From: Arbacia lixula
Lineage: Eukaryota; Echinodermata; Echinoidea; Arbacioida; Arbaciidae
Direction: 5' to 3'
Length of the DNA: 64,000 nt
NCBI GenBank assembly: GCA_963669155.1
Contig: OZ022583.1
Span: 4,850,658-4,914,657 of the forward strand
Part shown: in pieces, positions 1 through 15,000 of the stretch
Layout: every line of letters starts with the position of its first letter
Position numbering within the stretch: the stretch's first letter is position 1
Notes under the pieces: generated by a model
Database searches by the model: none
The model's input: the letters and a program-made list of their open reading frames with translations, nothing else
What the model was told of the DNA's origin: nothing
Made by a program: the position numbers and the translations under genes

Positions 1-3000
1 GGTAAGTTACAACAATTGGAAATAAATATACAACAAGGTCCTGCTTCCTTGAAAAAGTTCGGTGAATATTGTCTTTCTTTCCTGATCATATATCCCGACT
101 TTTCATTCTTTGAACCACTCTTTACTTAAAATTGCTTAATGTCAGACGTGTTCATTATCAGACAATTTCTGGATATCTTTTGATTGATACTCCCAATACA
201 TTGCTACCCCTTTTAATCTATACTACATTTTATGATATCCTCTCTATTCGTAATGATGAATGAATTAATGACATAAATCGGATGAAAAATCATGCGTGTA
301 TTCCTTTGCTTCGTTACAACCATTACAGGTGGTTTCTACCAGTACTGGGTTGATCCTTCGATGGGATGGAGAAGGGGGTGTAACGCTCACGTTACCGCCC
401 GCATACAGTGACGCTGTCTGTGGTCTCTGTGGAGACTTCAACGCCAGATCAGGCGATGATTTGGTTTGGCCGAATGGCACTTTGGTAAATTGTCTATTTT
501 CTAAACATTTCATTGATTTGATAGTCTTTCTTTTCGTTTCTTTGTAAAAAAAAAATATATATATATTCAAATAGACCCTTTGTGTGTCAGACAGATTGAC
601 ATACAAAGAGTTTACAAAACATACAAATAAGTATGGTGCATTAATTAATGTATGCGTAATTGTACGGACGTTTGGTTCCTGAAGATTAATGAAGAAGCTG
701 GTCAGTGGTTGGTGATTTGGCTCCCTGTTGTACCATGTTAAGCATAATTTCTCGCTATTCGTTTATATATATATATTAAAAGTCCTCTCCACAATTACTG
801 GCATAGAAGTGGTTTGGTCGCCGTGGCAAAGACTATCCATAACAATAATTACAGTACCACAGGTGCATGAAACGTGTAATAGGTCTGCTGGCTTTTCCCA
901 TTTTGGTACAGAGAGGGTTAACTCCATAGATACAGAAAATGTTGCTGGCATAAACGAGAGCCCTTCTTTCGAAACAATAGCGTTGAGAAATTCTCGATGG
1001 GGAAGGAAACCGGCCAAATAGCGTGAAGAGCACGAGCGGTCTGGCGCCCATCTGCCTTAGGTGTTGGAACGTCTCTAATCTAACCCTTTATATACCACAT
1101 GTGAATGAAAATTAACTGGCACACAAAGGGTTAAGGCTAAAAAGACGATGTGTGGTAGATGGAAAGACTGACGATCATTCTGAAGTTTAAGTTCCCGCCA
1201 CCGTTGCAGCTCAAGCTTATATATATATATATATGTATACATATGATTGGAAAGATGAATTATTTGCATTTTTGTTGTAAACCTTAGCATACAAAATCCA
1301 CTAAATATTGCTAAATATAGCAAAAATTTAAATCCCTTTCTTCTTTAGGCTCAATTGCAGTATGTCAACCCGTTTTTTATGTCAGATTTTAGTTTAATTT
1401 TGGTGCTGATTAGTTATACTTATGGTTTACTGCCGACACTGATATTGAATTGAGAAAAGCACATACGTCCAGAAGTTGTTCACATGAAATTGAATAACAG
1501 ACAAACATAGACTACGCAAGTGCATACTCTATGAGCGTGAACACGCTATGGAGAAAGACAAGAACACAAAATATTTGAACAGATTTGTTTGATGTTCACA
1601 TACAGCTAGCCCCTTGTGTCTGTGAAAAAGACACGGGACTTCGTGTCTGGACAAAAGGAACTCTTCCTCATTCTTTTTTTTCCTTTATGGTATTTGTCCT
1701 TCAACTACGTATCACGTGATCGAAAGATAAATACTTAATGTGTTGGTAATGCGGAGGAAAACAGATGACTCGTATGTGGGTGTAGACGAATATGGCAAAC
1801 ACACATCTTGAGATATTTTCAAAGATGATTCAGCGTTTAAGTCAATACCTCTTTGGATGAATTCTTTCTGTGACCCTACTGGAAACAGGCACTCATTTAA
1901 GTGAGAACACTCGGTGTATTGCTACTATGTCTGCACCAGTTCTGAGCTGCTTTCCTCCTTCAAAATGAAAACACTTCATAAAGCAAAATGTATCGGCAGT
2001 ATTTCAATGACGTGACGAAATATTCCCCATGATCGATGTCAGTTCAATATTTTGTCGCAATAATATGTGAGAGCGATAGTCCTGAGGTTTTGGACTGGAT
2101 AGATCACGAATAGTATTTTCATTGTTTGATTAGAAATGCCGACTGAAGTAGCAATAAATGTTGAAATCTTAAGTTTATATAATCTGCCACCATTGAACGA
2201 TAGAATAAAGCAATCGAACAGATAATTATTAGAGGAGAGGCTGATCGATTTAATCCGTATTACAATGAAATGTCTCTTACTGATTGTCGGCAGAAATAAT
2301 GCATGCATCACATGTATATACTTGCTGGCAGAAGTAAGATATGAATTTGATGGTAAAAAGACAATGTCTGAATTTGGATTGTGTATAGGCTGTTGATACC
2401 TTGTCCTTCGCAAACGGCTGGAAGACGGATGGAAGCTGCGTGGACATTGACCAAACTGACCCTTGTGCTGCCAACGCCAGCGTCCTAGCCGACGCCGAGG
2501 AGAAATGCAACATCCTAGCGAATGGTGGGTTTATTAATAATCGCAACGAAAATTTACACATCCGGAAGGGGAGAGTTTAATCATTAACTTTTCACTGAAG
2601 AACAATATTCTTGTGAATGTCGAATAAGTTTATCACAAGGAAGTTAGTTATACATCCACAGAGATACTATTTTGCTTCTGATGTGAAAACAGAAACCAAC
2701 GCATTCATCTGTTTCAAAACGATTACGAAAGCATTGTTTAGTGTGAGATTTGACATTTACGACACTTGAAATACTGTAACCAAGTGTTCAGTCAAATGTT
2801 TTGGTTAGGGTTGAGTACATGTATTTCACAACGATATTATAACAGAGGGGATAATATTAACATTCATGTATCCTCTACGCTTTGTTGTGCTTAAAACTCC
2901 TGCTCGTTGTCCAGAGTTCCGTAGCGAAGCTATTTACAACGACTCCTCCGCCGTCGCGAAGGACGAAAATTATGTTTTCGTATCAAAAAGGAAACGTGTA

Positions 3001-6000
3001 AACTTTCAAATCTATGAAGACTAACACTGAACAGCAATCATGTATTTGAAAAGAAAATATTCAGGAGATGAAATAGACGTGTTAATATTTTTATTTGAAT
3101 GTAAACGATCAGTACTGAGTTTATTGAGACGGTTAAGCATTGCCATAGCCTCATTATAAACTTAACTTGAGCATTATTTTGAAAATTTAAACATATACGT
3201 CAACTCTTTTTCTATTAACATGATTAATACTCGGTATTTAATTGATTTTGTAGTACGCTAAACCTATTTATTTTTGTGGATTCGTTAACTACACTGCCTA
3301 TGAAACCTTTAAAAATCGGAAGAGTTTGTGTTTTGGGGTTAAAGTATGAATTTCAGAGCTTTCAGAGCTATAGACTCATTCTTTGAAATCAAAAGTATAG
3401 AGAGAAACCATTTCTATTTTAAGTTGTCATGTTTACTCATATGATAAACCTCACGACAGGTCTAATGATGCGGTTGGCCTACTTTCAAACAAAGAAATGA
3501 CGTTGTATTCAAAGCTTTATCGGTGCATCCAAGGAAGGTATTATTTCCCACTAAGAAGCCATAGTGCTTTCAGACGCTGTTTTCTCTTTCCCCATTTTTT
3601 ATTTCTAGTGGTTTTATGTCCCCATTTTTTGTGTAGCATCCGCCTTTGCCGACTGTAATCAAGTCCTTGATAGGTCTTTCTTCGTCGAGTCGTGCGTGCG
3701 AGATGTTTGTAAGGAGACAGCGGGAAGCTCGGGCGCCGAGTGCAGCGCATTTGCCGCCTACCACCAAGCATGCCTGGACAAAGGATATACTGATATTGAG
3801 ACATGGAGGGTCGGAACATCTTGTGGTAATAACCAAATCGCGATAGAATATTATTATATTCAATTCAAATTGAAACATTAATTTCCTTCATGTTTTCCAT
3901 ACACACAACTCAGGTATTGAACCACTTTATCAGAGTTAACCAGAATAATCATATTTCAAATGTCAATTCAAAGTATCTGGACAAAACATGACGAAATGAT
4001 TCTTGAAGCAAAAGCTTGCCTTAAACACAAGCAAACAGCACAGGAGACATAAATGACAAAATATATAGATTGTATTATGGCATGAGGTCTAGTTGCGATA
4101 TCATATTCGGTATCAAAGTGAGATACTTGAAGCAGGAGTGCTAGGCAGAAATGTTGGTGTTACAAGAGATTCTGAACATGATGATGTCATCGCTTTTGTC
4201 TTCTTCTTGTGCTCTGAACAATTTAAGAAGTCGGAGGAACATGAATGATTGAAAGGAGAAACGCTTCTTTATGATTTTTGCTCTGGAAAGCTGTGTTGTT
4301 TAGAAATTTAATGTTTTATCATGTATACTTAAAAATATTTTTAAAAAACAGGACATGCAAGAAGACGATCTTTCTTGAGAAATGTGTATCAATATTGAAC
4401 GTATTGAGGATCATTCTTAATTTGTCTTGCTTCACCCTGCTAGAAATCACGTGCAGCAGCAGCAATTCCACCTACCAGACTTGCACCAGCTCCTGCCCCG
4501 AGACCTGCCCGGGCCGCGCCGTGTCCCCTCCGTGCGACAGCCGCTGCGTGGAGGGATGCGCGTGTGACGACGGCTACGTCCTAGACGGTGCCGCCTGTGT
4601 GCCGGTCGCCGACTGTCGCTGTGAACTCGACGGTGTTTTGTACCCTGTACGTCCGTCCTTCTCTCTTCTTGTCTTGTGCATAGTGTTTGTTCTTCCTGGA
4701 TGTCTTAATCTGTTCTTGTCTACCCCCGTTTGCTTTATGTTCTCCTTCCTTCTTGACTATTATATCTGCATTTGTATTTTCTTCTACTCTGTGGTATTCA
4801 CAACGGTGGTTTGACTTACTACATTGACTAAACATTGACCTACTTCATGGGATGCCAAATAAAAAACAATAGTTGAAATCACTATGGTATCAAGTTTGTC
4901 AACATAGTAATTACAGTGAAAATTCATATCATCCATTGTTGTGCTTCTGTGATGTAAATCAATGATTTTGTTTAATGCACAGTGGAGTTTAACCACCATT
5001 GCAAATACGGGCCTTTATATTTGATTCATCTTTCTTATATTATGCATCTTTGCCGATCATTCTTTGTCCGTGTGTCTTGTTTTTAATGGGCTGTTTCTGT
5101 TCTTGTCTAACCCATGTGTCCCATATGTTCTGCCCTGTATATTATTATCCCATCCAGTCCATCTGTTTGTTCTGGGACTTTGTTTTCTTCTTCCTTGTTA
5201 TCATTTGTATAGTATGGTATTCTCACTTTCCATTTTCGTGTCTGTTTGGACTCTGCTTACATCTTTCTTGATATGCTCATCTTGTTTTGACATTGTTTTC
5301 ATCCCTGCATGATCTTAATTTTAGGTATGTTCCCTTCTCTTTCATTTACCTTTCTTTCTTTTATCATAGCCAATTTGTATTCATTCTCTTTATCTTTGTC
5401 TGCTGAGTTTTGTTCTACTCTATCATGTGTATAATAACTTATGTGTTATCTTTTTTTTTATTATTTATGATGTTCCATTTGTCTTTCATATTATATACTC
5501 CCTTTACATTCGATATCTTGGTATGTGTCCTCTTTGTGTGGCTGTGTTTTTAATTTTTTAATGTGCTCTTACATTTGAATCTGCCTTTTTTTTCTATACC
5601 CGGTACTTTTTCACTTTACTATAAACAAATATTTCTCCTTATCTCTTTTTCATTTTTAATCCTGTATCTTATGTTGTTTATTTTCACCTAGTTTTTTTCT
5701 TAATCTTGAAATCATATTCTGTTTTTTGTTTTGTATTCCTACTGTTATTCCGTATTTAGTTTGTTATCTTTTCTGCATTAATGTGCTTTTGCCTCTCCCT
5801 TCATTTCTCTGCTATCAATGTCCGTTGTAACATGTTCCATTTCTTTCTCTAATGTATGATTTTCTGTTTCCATGTTTTCACTGAGATTACCAATTGAATA
5901 TGTCATCTTAAACTAGAGTTACTAAGATTAAAATCCATGAATTTAAGTTGTAATGAAGTGATAGCTTAGATAGATATAAAGCATATTCCTTGCCTACCTT

Positions 6001-9000
6001 CATATTATCATAAGTCATAAAGACATGCGTGATCTACTATCTTATTCTGTGTGTGCCAGTGCTTCATTTAGGCTGTAGTAACACACACACACACACAAGT
6101 TCCATAGAGCAGCTCTTTTTAGAGTGCAGAGGGGGTTAACAAGATCTGGACCCAGTTGCATAAAAGTTACCATTAATAGTAACTATGCCATCAATGGTAA
6201 CTACCATGGTAACACAGCTTGACTGCCAATCAAATTTACGGTATCCATAGAAATTGCTATCGGTAGTAAAGTTACCATCAATGGTAAGTTTTATGCAACT
6301 GGGCCCTGGCCCCTGTCTTATAAAGAATTTGAGTTAATGGCAACTTTACTTGCCATTGAATCGTAACTGTGTACATTTTAGATAGGGGATTAAACTTGTG
6401 ATCAATTCATGATCACTCGCAATTCTTTACAAGATGGGCTCCGATGTGATCAGTCACTTAGGCGGGGTTCACTTTACTATCTGATTCTTGCCCATTACAT
6501 TAGAGATAGAGAATTGAGCTTTTGATGGATTCAGATCAATCGCAAATCTTCATGAGACGATATGCTTGGTTTCTTAGGCGGGGACCTCTCGTCTGTCTGA
6601 CTCTTGTTCTGAGCTGTGTTCCTGTGAGAACGGTCTCTTTGCATGCGTTCCGTCGTCCTGTGATGTGAACGCAGTGTGTGGCGTAGATGCAAGCAATGCT
6701 ACAGCATGTGTCTGTAATGACGGCTACACTGGCAATGGCTTAACGTGCACTCCTGTTGGTAAGACAAGTTGTTATCAGTAGTGCTCAACATCTCCACTTA
6801 TGATTGATAGTAAAAAGATATAAAGAATAGGCAACCCCTCCCTTTAGATACTAAAAATTTCATAAGCTATGATTTGACTCACAAATATAAGTTCAAATTG
6901 TATTTTAACTCCAGGTATTTTGAGGTACAATTACACAAATATTGAAAAAAAAAATAGCTTATTACTTTGATACATCACTGTATATGTGGTCATTTTACCC
7001 GGATTTTAGTAAGATTTAGATTTTGTACAAAGTAAAATATGTAAATAATAATAACAATAATAATTAACAGCATTTATATAGCGCTTATCACAAAGAATGA
7101 CTCTAAGCTCTAAATACATTCATTATTTTTGTAAAGAAAGTTGACTTCTTAAGCCAGTAAGGACTCTGCTTTTATAAGACATGTCCTCTCCTATTTTTCT
7201 TGTTAAGCGTTAATCTACTGAAGATATGAAACAAGTCAGTCGAATTCTTAAAATATTTACTAGCTCATGTTATTGAGGACTTAAAAGACTGACCATTTTT
7301 GTAATTGACATGAAAATATTTCTTTTAGATGGGAGAAATGGATTAGCAGAGTCTCTGTATTTACATATTTACTTTACATATTTACATCAACACTAACAAC
7401 TTTACTTTGAGATATTATATTCTCACTGCAGTCAGAAAGGTATGAGAGATTAAGCTCAGCATTTAAATCATTGTTTGTGCGTGACTATTCTCTTTCCCCA
7501 GTATATGACCTCCATGTGTGCACCGCGTACGGTGACCCACACTTTGTTACCTTTGATGGCCTGAACTACACCTTCCAAGGAGAGTGTGTGTACACGCTGG
7601 TCACCACAGACTGCATCGATGGTGCCGCAGACCAGAGCTTTAATGTCACAGCCAGGATAGCTCAGGAGTCCAAGGCAGCCAACTTCACCTCCACCAGGGA
7701 AGTGGTGGTGAATGTTGCTGGATTGGTGAGTTCCATATGATGACTCAGGGCTCGCTTAAAGATGGGGCATCCTTTTTGCATGTCAAACAAATATTTTTTT
7801 GGTAAAAAACATGGAAAATGCAAGAAGATACTGTAGAAGAACTTCCCTCCCAATTATAGAACTGGAAACTGACTTTAAGTGAAATTGTAGCAATCAGAAG
7901 ATGTTGAGGGGGTTTGGGGGCTGGTCTCCTGAAACCTGTCGCCTTTGTGAGATTTCATACATGTTATTGGTAGTGCATACTGCTGAATTCTACTGCTGTC
8001 ATTTGTGCAAACAGGAAGCCCTTTTTTTTTAACTGTAGCACGTGGGGTAATGGCAATCTGAAACGGTGTTCGACCACATGAAACTCTTGTAACGGTGGCC
8101 AGCCTGGCTACCCCCCCCCCCCCCCCCAAAAAAAAAAAAAAGTTTGCCTGAACGCACTATAGTTGTAGGATACAAATGAATATCTGGGCCACCTGAAATT
8201 ATATTAGGTCACATAGATCTAATGCTGAAATGGACTTGCTCACCACCTTAAAAAATTAAAGGGCAAACCCTTGATGTGTTCGAGATTTTTTATGGTTTGT
8301 CTTCGAGATTTTGTTTTTATTATATTTGATTTTATATGTAATGGGGTGTTTTTTTTAATGTATTTTGTCATTGGCATGATCTCAAGTTGTTTCAAATGTA
8401 TATCCAAGTTTATGTTTTGAAGTAGAGGGTCCTCTATCAGCTGAAAGTAATTACCATAGCGTAGCGTACCTTTGCCAAATTTCCTGAGAGCATTTACCTC
8501 TTATTCCAAGATTCTGATATGATAACTTACTCCTGTTGCACCATTTTCCCTTGTTTTTTTATTCCCAGACAATCACCATGACAACTTCTGACATCTACCT
8601 GGATGATATACTGGTCAACATTCCTTTCTATAGAAGTAGCATCTTCGTCACCAAAAGTGGTGAATTTACGGTATGTTTAGAAAATACTATAGATTGATTT
8701 CTAGGGTGTGTAATACAGGTTCCCATTTATGTGCTACATTTATGGGTTTTGTCATTATTATTCAGTAATAGTAGTGATGATAGTGAAAATGGGCATACAG
8801 TACTTGTAAAAGTATTACTAATGCATGTTCAGTATTTACTGTGAATTTTAGTTTGGGGAAGGGTATTTGGATATTCGGAGCAGCATGGGTAATGACAGTA
8901 CATGAAATAGTTTGTTTTTTTTCAATTCAATAAAGATTTACTAACATAACTTGTTGGCGGCTGTAGCTGAATTCCATAATCATTTACTGTTGAAACAAAG

Positions 9001-12000
9001 AAATTGTAGTGATATACATTGCACATGAATAGAATGACAATATAAATATAATAGATGATATTTTAAGATAGAGTAGTATCTTTGGGATACCAACTGTGAA
9101 ATTTTAAGTTCAGAGGTACTATAACTCCCGTGAATAAATGAAAATCTAACTAGTTTTCACTGAGATTGAACTATTTTGGTGGTACGAAAAAAGAAAGCTT
9201 CATCAGTTATCAGTTATTATTTCCTCTAAGCCGTATATTACGATTCCAGGGAAAGGTTATGTAGCCACTCTCATTCAAATGATGACAAGTCAGGAAACTT
9301 TCAGGATTAGGTCTGCAAAAAAGGACGGGCTACCTTTAATACATTACGCATGTGATTTGTGTGCATTAATGGTGAAAACATACACACATGGAACAGAAAG
9401 AGTTCAAAATAACTTGGAAGATTGCTACATTGCACATAGAGCATTGATGACATGTTGTGCTCTCATTCCTGCTGTGTCATGGTAGGTGGTGATGACTGAC
9501 AAGGACTTGGCAGTGCGGTGGGATGGAGCAAACACAGTGGAGGTGTGGGTGTCTGAGTACTACGCAGGCAACGTCTGTGGCCTGTGTGGGGATATGGATG
9601 GACTCCCAGACAATGATCTCACAACGCCAAATGGATCTCTGGTAAGTTGGAATTTTCCTTTCAAAAGAATTCAAGATATCAGTATGAAATGAAAGAAACA
9701 GTTTACATGCACCGAGATAAGATTATTTTATCTCTTGATAGAGGGAGGCTTGTCCAATTTATTTAAAATCTATACTATTTTCTATTTGATTTTTTTTTTA
9801 ATGTTTATACTGTGAGTGAACATGAATAAAGTTTAATTTGAAAAAAAAAAATATTTGGAATTGAGTTTGTGCCAATACTATGTTTTTGTATCACATAAAG
9901 TGAGAAAAGATCAGTTCTTTTACGTTGAATTGATGTCTAATAAAGTAACATTAGAATCATAAGGTGTGCTAGTCAACACTATTCATATTCATAACATGCA
10001 AAAGAAATCTTAGCAAGAGCCATGAAAATGCCCACATAGTATCTCTCTGTAAACATTTATTTTATTGAAAACATTTTTTTTACAAACATGATGCTTTACC
10101 ATCTTTACAAATGAAATACATCCCGAAATTTTGAAGATATATATATATCGGTATATAGGGAGAGCAGTTTAATCAAGTACAATTAAATCACCTTGTTAGT
10201 ACATTTTCATGAAATTTCACATGAAGACATCTATGTTTTAAATGTTGTTATTTTGCTCAAACATTGTCATGATAGTTTTATGTAGTTGCAATCAACAAAA
10301 TAAACATTTCTTTAATACTGCTGTTTGCATCATGTAGGCAACATCTGCAGGGGAGTTTGGAGACAGCTGGAGTGATAGCGCCCTCGCTTGTTCATCCACG
10401 CCCACTGTGATTGATCCCTGTGGCTCTGACTCAGCACTCAGAGATTCTGCATCTGCAAAGTGTGCTAGCATACTGTATAATGCAGGTATGGATTATGCAA
10501 AGGCATTATGATGTCAACTTTGTAAGCTTTCATCTGACACTTTTACCCATGTGTGAATGTACAGTTCAACCTCGATTATACGGCCATCGATTTAACGGTC
10601 ATCTCTGTTAACCGGACGCCGACTCACTGATTTTTTTTTAAGTTTTTTTTTTTTTTAAATGTTGTTTATGAGTTTTCAGCGCCAAAATCACTTCAGACAA
10701 ACACACATGCTACCACGATCATGCGAGTACACTGTGGGACATTATGTCAATCACTGCAATCGAGATTTTGTACCACCGGATTTATGACATCTTTCTCAGC
10801 AGCGTTATCACAGATAGTATGGACAGCTGTTGAGTCAAAACGCAATGAGCAGCGATGTCACAACACGGTAACACTCGCGCTGGTCAAAATTTGGATCTGC
10901 CACTGTACAACAACGCATTAGAATCCGTTCTTATCGGGTCCATTGGATACCAGAAATATTTTGACCAACACATTGAATATGAATACATCCTCACCTTTCA
11001 CATCATCAGCATTATTTTACGGTTGAATGAAAGGGGTACGATCGAGTTTGATGGAGTCGAATGCAATCTGATTGTCATAATTGTAGCGAAGTAAGATCGT
11101 GTTGTGTTGAGAATTTGGAGTAACTTATGTTGCTGTTCTGTGTATTTTGAGAAAGATAATCATAATGCTGGTTAATTGGTAATATGTATCACATGTATAC
11201 CCCTACAATAACATAATATACTAGAAAGTGCCATCCGGCCATATCGATTTTCCGGACGGCCGCAGGTCCTGACGTGGCCGGATAATCGAGGTCCAACTGT
11301 AGCAATAGAATTTTATGCATGTCAAATATCTAATTAAAATATGTATGTATTATGGGTCATGAAAGCAATTATTACTGTACAGCTAGATACAGGAACAATA
11401 ATAACATGACATGTAATACATTGATAAGTATTATTCTGAGTGTGCGTGGGTACATTGCTTGTATGCCTCCGCCACGAAGTGGCCGGAGGCATTATGTTTT
11501 CGGTTGTCCGTCCGTCCGTCCGGAATCCGTTTACGCAATATCTATAAAAAATGTTCTGAAAGGTTGTCCAAAATTGATCTTTTTTACAATAAATCCAAAT
11601 CCAAGGATGCAATTCTAATTAATCATGTTTCAAAGATGGATCGCTCCTTGGGGGTAGACTGGTGACACTTTTAGTGAAATTCCTGAAAGGTAAATGAACT
11701 TCACCCAAAAGTGGCTAATTTTAAACAAACTTACTACAAGGATAGATTTAGATAGACAGGTTAGATCGGAAGTCAAATAGGCAAAGATGTTAGAGGTCAA
11801 GGGTAAATGAACATTACCAAACTTGGCTAAACATGGAAAAACAGAATATGATATTCACATAGCAATGTAATGGTACATTGCCCACCAAACATACAAGTTT
11901 TCTAAGAATAAATCTAAATAGAGCTAGCAAAGAGGCGGAGGCATAAAATTGCTCTAGTTTTCCATGGGGTGGTACAGGAGGTAATACTCAAATAACAATT

Positions 12001-15000
12001 CATATGACGTTAACTAAAAAAAAAATCTGTAAAATACGAGCAAGTACGTTTTTCCTTTGCAAAACCACTGTGAAAAACTATCATTGGCATTGGTTTGTAG
12101 CATTCAAATGCCTCAAGTACCATCGTTATCTTGTGTGCAGATGTCTTAAGAACACATTCCCATTTTCCTATTCCCTTTATTCCCCGCAGCTATCTTTGGC
12201 TGCTGCTAGGCCATGGTAGACCTTGACCCCTACTACTTCACTTGCTTGTATTACATGTATGTCTTGCATTTCAAAATGTCTCTAAATCACATTCTTATTT
12301 TCCCTTTCCCTCTGTTCCTGGCAGATATCTTTGGCAGCTGCTATGACACAGTGGACGTGGACCCCTACTATAATAGTTGCGTGTATGACATGTGCGCCAC
12401 CAACCTGGACGACACAGCTTTCTGCAACATCCTGGAGGTCTACTCCACCAGCTGCCAGCTGCAGTTAGACTGGAAAGCCAGCATTGACATCGCTTCATGT
12501 TGTGAGTACTCGTTGCATCGTGAACATGTTTATTCTCAAAGGTTTTATTTGACCCTCAGAGCTGATTTTTACTATTGACTCCATCTATGCTGGACAAAAT
12601 GCTGCAGAATATGTGTATGATATTGGAGGAGAGCAGTGATATCGATGTACATGTCTGTTGCTTTGAGATGTCATGTATATGGAACATGTTACATTTGAGT
12701 TTGACCTTCGCATATTGTTATGCAAAGGTACATAGTAAGTGAAATAGTGAGCATCCATGAAGGAGCAAGAAGAATGAATCATTTTAATTCATGATAATCT
12801 CTGTGGACTAATAATATTGATAATCATAATGCATTCTTCATGGTTTGTTGATCAGCTAGTTCTTTATATGTAACTCCCTCCTAGCCTACTTGCTCACAGA
12901 ACTTCCACTACAATATCAATGAAGTCAAGTGCCAACATAGTAGTGTATAAGCCTATATTTCTGCATACAGATATTTTCGTGAATGAAGGGGTTGCAGGCA
13001 TTTATAATTCATACACTGCTCCCAGGCCTGCTATGATATACACATGAAAATGGGAGAAAACAGACTGCGCTTGCACTTGTTATTGCGACACTCATTTGTG
13101 CGCAGCATGGCAAGGTATGCAAACTAGCAAGTGTGCAACTGCATGTACCGCCCATAGTATATGGTGCCGGTACCCCATCATGAGATCAATGCTATGATAC
13201 AATATATATTCGCATGTTTTTAAATTTGCGTCCCTTCAGTGAATCACAAAATTCATGAAAATAACAGCTATACAGTGATGAATTACAATAGTTTTGGATA
13301 TATTTCTGTATTTGTCCCATATGAATTATTCTTGATCATGTTATGTTGTTTCCCACAGCCTACAACTGCCCCCTGAACTCGCAGTACAACACCTGTGTGA
13401 CTGAGTGTCCTCCATCCTGCATTGATGAAGGGGCCATTGATCAGTGTACCAGTCTTGACCTGGGCTGTGTCGCGGGCTGTGTGTGTGATGACGGCTTTGT
13501 GTATGAGGATGGGCAGTGCGTTGTAGACAGCCAGTGCGGGTGTATCTATAATGGGTTGTATTTCAAGGTGAGAGAGAAAGTTTGTTATTTTGCATTAAAA
13601 TATCAATCAATCAATCAATCATTTATATCAGGTGCTGTCCAGAACCGTTTTCCTACCTGGCAGCCTATTTTTTTTGCATTCAACACAAATTAATATGTAT
13701 TGAATTAATGAGTTTTTCATTTAGTTTTGATATATTGTATTGTATTGAAATGCCTGATGAATAATGATGATAAATATCATCCTGACTGGAACGTTGTCTT
13801 ATTTTTCATGATCCTACCTTGACAAGTTTGCACAATATATATAGACTCATCACTAATTCTGATTGTCTTTTCTTTACCAGAATAATGAGGAGTATGTGAC
13901 GCCAGGCTGTGAGCAGCGTTGTGTATGCGATGGCCTCACTCACCTCATGTCGTGTGAGTCAATCCAGTGTGCCTTCAACGGAGCCTGTGGGGTCAATGAC
14001 GGAACCAGAGCCTGCTACTGCATTGATGCACCTACCGATCCATCCTGCTATAATGCCACAGGTGTGTGTCTTTCCTCCTCTTATCACTCACTTCCCTTAA
14101 AGGGAATATACTGTACTGGGAAGACAAATAACCTTCAAATGGGTGATTGTGAGCAATCTTCTTGCCAATGGTCTTAAATTCATGTATTGTCCATTTTAGA
14201 AACTTGCTGAAAATTATTTGCCCTGAAATGATCCATATTTGGAGTTATTAGTGATTAAATCACAAATCCTCCAAATGTTCGGGCCGAACATTTGGAGGAT
14301 TTCACAAATTTTGACTAATTACTCCAAATGTGGATCATATAAGGGCAAATAACTGTCAGCAAGTTTCTAAAATGGACAATACATGAATTTAAGACCATAG
14401 CGAGAAGATTGCTCACAATCCCCCTTTTGAAGGCTTTTTGTCTTCCCAGTAAAGTATATTCCCTTTAAGGCCACTGCCAAAGACACAATTTTGTCATGGT
14501 TCTGCAATCACAAGGGCCTACAACTTGAAATATAACGTCACTGTCTTGCATAAATCCAATGATGGGGTCCTATGTTTCAGTCAGTCGCAGAATCGTATGA
14601 CTGATGGGCTCATGTTATCTACTGTGGCATTGAGATATAGGGGGTAATTGCTAGTAGGCGTTACATATCCACATTTTTTAAATCCCCATCAAGAAACTAC
14701 CCTTAACCATCCAGTAGAGTTAACCAAAACAAGAGCCCTGTACCCAAATCGTAAGCCTGAAACTACAAATTATAGTGAAGGCAGTGTAATGTACTATACC
14801 TTGTTAATCTAATCTGGATCAAAATATATTGTTATTCATTTGAATGCCATTGCACATGAATAAGCAGTATATGGTAGGTTCAAGTCTTAAGATACCTTTA
14901 TCATTTCGTTTCCCTCTGTATCCTAACCATTCATGCTACTCCAGGCGTCCTCCACTCCCTAACATTTAACAAGGAAAATTGGCCAAAGGGTCATTAGTCT

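Larger units (their letters stand above)
7502..14061 (+). other. Module 2: complete vWD2, C8, TIL, EGF-like exons
   Basis: vWD2 spans exons 7502-7725 (start motif [14 protein letters not shown]), 8569-8670 and 9486-9641 (CGLCGDMDG). C8 is in 10338-10485 and 12325-12501, TIL in 13359-13567 ([18 protein letters not shown]), and the E/EGF-like part in 13881-14061. Exon sizes and phases parallel module 1: the last vWD exon is 156 bases in both and the E/EGF exon is 181 bases in both, so the whole exon set was duplicated as a block. vWD domains with CGLCG motifs are linked to disulfide multimerisation in mucins and vWF; that this protein multimerises is inference. Confidence 0.88.

Noticed and set aside
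763-1051. Overlapping open frames in the first large intron of the vWD/FN3 gene
   Set aside because: No domain, no splice-phase fit with the neighbouring exons, and frames on both strands are similar in length, as expected by chance.
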